From: an uncultured bacterium
GTDB lineage: Bacteria > Cyanobacteriota > Vampirovibrionia > Gastranaerophilales > Gastranaerophilaceae
DNA length: 64,000 nucleotides
Assembly (NCBI GenBank): GCA_949284415.1
Contig: CASDVM010000020.1
Span: 1-64,000 of the forward strand
Reading direction: 5' to 3'
Positions within the stretch are counted from its first letter, which is position 1. Every line of letters begins with the position of its first letter. Positions 61,465 through 64,000 of this stretch are shown here, piece after piece. The notes under the pieces are model-generated. The model was not told the DNA's origin and did not search any database. It saw nothing but the letters and a program-made list of their open reading frames with translations. The position numbers and the translations under genes were made by a program.

Positions 61465-63885
61465 TTATTGAATAGCTGCTGTTTCTCCTTTCAATCGTCT
61501 GGCAATACGGATTTTTTCATGCCAAATTGCCTGTTTTTCTTTATATCTCTGCTTTGTTTTACCAAATACAAAATTTTTCAAAATTTTGTATTTTAAATAT
61601 TTACGATAATTTTTTTTGTAATTTATTGTATATTGCAATTCAGTTGGTGAAATCGTTTTTTTATTTTTCAGTTCAATATATTTTGCTTCCAGATCGATAA
61701 ATTTAAAATTTATATTCTGTATAATTGCATCTTCGGGTTTTATTTTTGATAAGTCTTTTTGCGATTCTAAGGAATTTTTGAGCCATTTCAAAGACTTTTG
61801 TTTTTCTTTTCCCAAAATTGAATTCACGCTCTCCCAGTTAATAGGTTCAAAGATATTTTTAAACTTTTCAACATCATGTTTTGAATGTAAAATTCTATTT
61901 TGTAGCTTTAACAAGCCTAATAAAGAATCAAATCTTGATGTATCCAAACCAAATGGAGTAAAAATAAAAAACGGAACATTAAAAATTATTGCAAAACAAC
62001 AGGCGTGATATGAATTTGTGATTAACAGCTTACAATTTTTAATCTTACATAACCAGTCTTCTACATCTATATTATCCAATTCTCTTTGATCTAAAGTTTG
62101 AATATTTACATCAGATAACATGCTCATTACATATTTGTAAGCCTCGTCATTTTCTTTTACACCGATACTGTAGTTAAACACATAATCTTCTTTTTTATTA
62201 AAATCGTTTTGTTTAAATAATTGTGCATAATCATCTTCCTTTAAAAGCAAAGTCGGATCTAAGACCTGTGCTGCATCTATACCTAAACCTTTTAATATCT
62301 CAACTCCGCTTGTCTCCCGAACCGAACAATAATCAATTTTTTGCAGCCAATATCTTATTACCTGTTTATCTTCATCATTGATTATTAAATTCTTATTTCC
62401 AAAACTCGGAGCGTAGGAAATCCTTTTTTTGCATTCATTTATAAAACTGCCGCAGTAAATTTCCCGCGGGGTAAGTTTTTCCCACCAATTTCCCCATATA
62501 CAATCAGAACCGAGTATTACACTATCCGATAATTCATTACATCGAATAAGAGAATTTAATGAATAATATTCCTCTGTAATTTGTAAATACTTTTCAGCAA
62601 ACCTTTCAACAAAACAATTTTTACTTTTATTTGGAGCTAAATATGTTTTGAAATTTATCAATGCGCTGGTATAACCTAAAGATTTTATAACCTGCTGTAA
62701 CGCCCAGGCTAATAAAATTCCGCCCATATTTTGAAAAGGCCAAAAGTTCAAAATTAATGTATCATATTGATTTCGATTGCAATATTCCGTAATTTCTTTC
62801 AGAGTTTTTCCCTCTTTCATAAGTCTGAAAAATGCCTGCCTGTTTGGATGCTGTTTTAGCGGAGTTTTTAATGTAATATTGTAATAAGAAGCATATTCTA
62901 ACGGGACTTGCCTGCAAACCTGAAAAATATTTCGGATTTTATTAAATATATCATGACCTTTTTTACTATTAAGAAGTATCACTGAAGTTCCTTTATTATC
63001 ATTCAAACTTTTATCAAATCTTTCTATTGCCCAGAAATCACCTATCGTGATATCAGCTTCCCGTTGAGTTTTTGTAAACGGACAGGTTCCGCAACTCGGG
63101 CGCAAACACATATTTTTAAGGAATGCCTGCAGGTATGCATTCTGCGAAATTGCCCCCCCCCCGAAGTAAGTTTTCCCCGAAATAGTAGTAGTAGTAGTAG
63201 TATAAACGGTCCAACCAGCTTTTTTATCTCTGAATGTACAATTTGCAAAAACATCATCTTTCTGCAAAGTTTCTTTCAAATACTTATCAAAAACTTTTTG
63301 CGGAGGAACACCATGACAAATCAAATCAACAGTATGCAATTTGTCATAATTTTTGCTCAAATAGCTGTATAAACCCGCAACCTGACATGGAGTTCCCGTA
63401 AATAATACAAATTTATCCCGATTTAACAAATCTTTAATTTGAGAATAAACCGTGTTTGTGTCTGATTGAACATATTTAGAACCGCGGAGTTTATACATAT
63501 CTTCTTTTTTATCGATAATGATATGCTTCACATTCTGTCCGACAAATGCAGCTCCGCAAACATATCCGCCTTTTTCCAAAATATAATTTGAAATCAGAGT
63601 AAACGCACCGCCTGAAGAGCTCACAAATCTTGTTTCATCATCAGCCATAACTGCATAACAGTCAGGATTATTACCGTTATTGTTATATGTTTCCGATTTA
63701 GCCAATGACGGACAAGATTTCTTACAGAGACCGCAATTCGTACATTTTGAACTGTTAATAACAGGGTAAAAAAATCCTTCCTCATCTTCTTTCATCGTAA
63801 TAGCATTAACGGGGCAAATATTGTAACAGGCTCTGCACCCGAAACATTTATTCTTTTCTTCAGTAACACAAGTAATATTATTCAT
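61465..63885 (-). CDS. FrhB-like ferredoxin/hydrogenase-beta domain fused to polysaccharide pyruvyl transferase
   Basis: The 806-residue protein has two [4Fe-4S] motifs at residues ~14-60 (CFGCRACYNICP and CTNCGLCKKSCP). An FrhB/FdhB-like domain follows to ~380 (SSSGGAFTLIS, GTPCQVAGLYSYL, DLICHGVPP). From ~385 a polysaccharide pyruvyl transferase domain reads TLILNFWPFQNMGGILLAWAL and GSDCIWG. Pyruvyl transferases add pyruvate ketals to surface sugars; the FrhB part may supply reducing power or act on the same substrate. A G10 tract and an (ACT)6 repeat lie at about residues 228-245. The SD sequence is GGAG. Confidence 0.9.
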   Translation of the reverse strand: MNNITCVTEEKNKCFGCRACYNICPVNAITMKEDEEGFFYPVINSSKCTNCGLCKKSCPSLAKSETYNNNGNNPDCYAVMADDETRFVSSSGGAFTLISNYILEKGGYVCGAAFVGQNVKHIIIDKKEDMYKLRGSKYVQSDTNTVYSQIKDLLNRDKFVLFTGTPCQVAGLYSYLSKNYDKLHTVDLICHGVPPQKVFDKYLKETLQKDDVFANCTFRDKKAGWTVYTTTTTTISGKTYFGGGAISQNAYLQAFLKNMCLRPSCGTCPFTKTQREADITIGDFWAIERFDKSLNDNKGTSVILLNSKKGHDIFNKIRNIFQVCRQVPLEYASYYNITLKTPLKQHPNRQAFFRLMKEGKTLKEITEYCNRNQYDTLILNFWPFQNMGGILLAWALQQVIKSLGYTSALINFKTYLAPNKSKNCFVERFAEKYLQITEEYYSLNSLIRCNELSDSVILGSDCIWGNWWEKLTPREIYCGSFINECKKRISYAPSFGNKNLIINDEDKQVIRYWLQKIDYCSVRETSGVEILKGLGIDAAQVLDPTLLLKEDDYAQLFKQNDFNKKEDYVFNYSIGVKENDEAYKYVMSMLSDVNIQTLDQRELDNIDVEDWLCKIKNCKLLITNSYHACCFAIIFNVPFFIFTPFGLDTSRFDSLLGLLKLQNRILHSKHDVEKFKNIFEPINWESVNSILGKEKQKSLKWLKNSLESQKDLSKIKPEDAIIQNINFKFIDLEAKYIELKNKKTISPTELQYTINYKKNYRKYLKYKILKNFVFGKTKQRYKEKQAIWHEKIRIARRLKGETAAIQ
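63153..63162. repeat. Ten-base homopolymer (G10 on the coding strand)
   Basis: Ten consecutive C on the plus strand in the FrhB-pyruvyltransferase gene (residues ~242-245). In frame in this sequence. Confidence 0.92.
63184..63201. repeat. Trinucleotide repeat, six AGT units ((ACT)6 on the coding strand)
   Basis: Six perfect AGT units encode six threonines, 21 bases from the G10 tract in the same gene. Length changes would keep the frame but alter the threonine run. Confidence 0.9.
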
Positions 63886-64000
63886 GTTCTATATCTCCAA
63901 CCTTCAGGGCAGGATTTCCCTGCATATAGCAACTATCTTTACAGCCTTTATAAACAGCACTTATTGGCGCAATTTTATTATTATTTCCGATTTCTGCATT
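63878..64000 (-). CDS. Hexapeptide-repeat acetyltransferase, C-terminal end, cut by window end
   Basis: Only the last 40 residues are inside the window. AEIGNNNKIAPISAVYKG, then MQGNPALKVG fits the last turns and the closing NPA segment of left-handed beta-helix acetyltransferases (serine- or sugar-acetyltransferase type). The stop codon overlaps the start of the FrhB-pyruvyltransferase gene, so it belongs to the same operon. Confidence 0.7.
   Translation of the reverse strand, partial: NAEIGNNNKIAPISAVYKGCKDSCYMQGNPALKVGDIEHE

Overview
The window is low-GC bacterial chromosome, roughly one third G+C by eye, with a Gram-negative type of surface: a heptose kinase, O-antigen ligase/polymerase, WavE proteins and a CDP-sugar pathway. 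The best guess is a gut member of Candidatus Gastranaerophilales (Melainabacteria/Vampirovibrionia, sister to Cyanobacteria). The reasons are the prepilin N-terminus FTLAEVLITLGIIGVVAAMT, many lineage-looking membrane proteins with no family I recognise, TrmFO, a DUF151 nuclease and a DUF4330 protein. This placement is inference from protein style, not from a marker gene.

Layout. 1-6.5 kb: the end of uvrC, a PLP decarboxylase, a large calpain-like protein on the minus strand, a secreted vWA protein and two small orphan proteins. 6.5-10.7 kb (minus): a sugar aminotransferase, O-antigen ligase/polymerase, DUF4330 protein and rfaE1-type kinase. 10.8-20 kb: housekeeping and envelope genes (phosphoesterase, ispG, GHL10 hydrolase, comEC, pyrF, rmuC). 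20-25.2 kb: a response regulator, a sensorless histidine kinase and a 1151-residue membrane protein built from three repeats. 25.2-32 kb: an MgtC protein and a peptide ABC operon, flanked by two copies of a ~400-bp structured repeat, plus a prepilin gene with an odd 5' part. 32-40 kb: groES-groEL, cysK, an anti-sigma/ECF sigma/Spy-like operon, two tandem membrane proteins, a second prepilin and trmFO. 40-45.5 kb: a 671-residue membrane protein, small proteins, a bifunctional nuclease, tRNA-Ser(GCU) and lactate dehydrogenase. 45.5-64 kb (all minus): a long surface-glycan operon.

The glycan operon makes a CDP-linked 3,6-dideoxyhexose intermediate (rfbF, rfbG, rfbH). It also carries a split transketolase and an SDR that could add and reduce a two-carbon branch, several glycosyltransferases, an O-acyltransferase, nucleotidyltransferase/kinase/phosphatase genes, two WavE proteins and an FrhB-pyruvyltransferase fusion.

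The most striking signal is four long G tracts (9-10 G on the coding strand): three inside glycan-locus genes and one near the start of a prepilin gene. All four are in frame here. This is the pattern of contingency loci that switch by slipped-strand mispairing, so the cell probably phase-varies its surface. Other unusual signals are the paired structured repeat, the triplicated membrane protein, a small family of related membrane proteins, and several genes whose -10 box sits only 6-8 bases before the ATG with no Shine-Dalgarno (SD) sequence, suggesting leaderless mRNAs.
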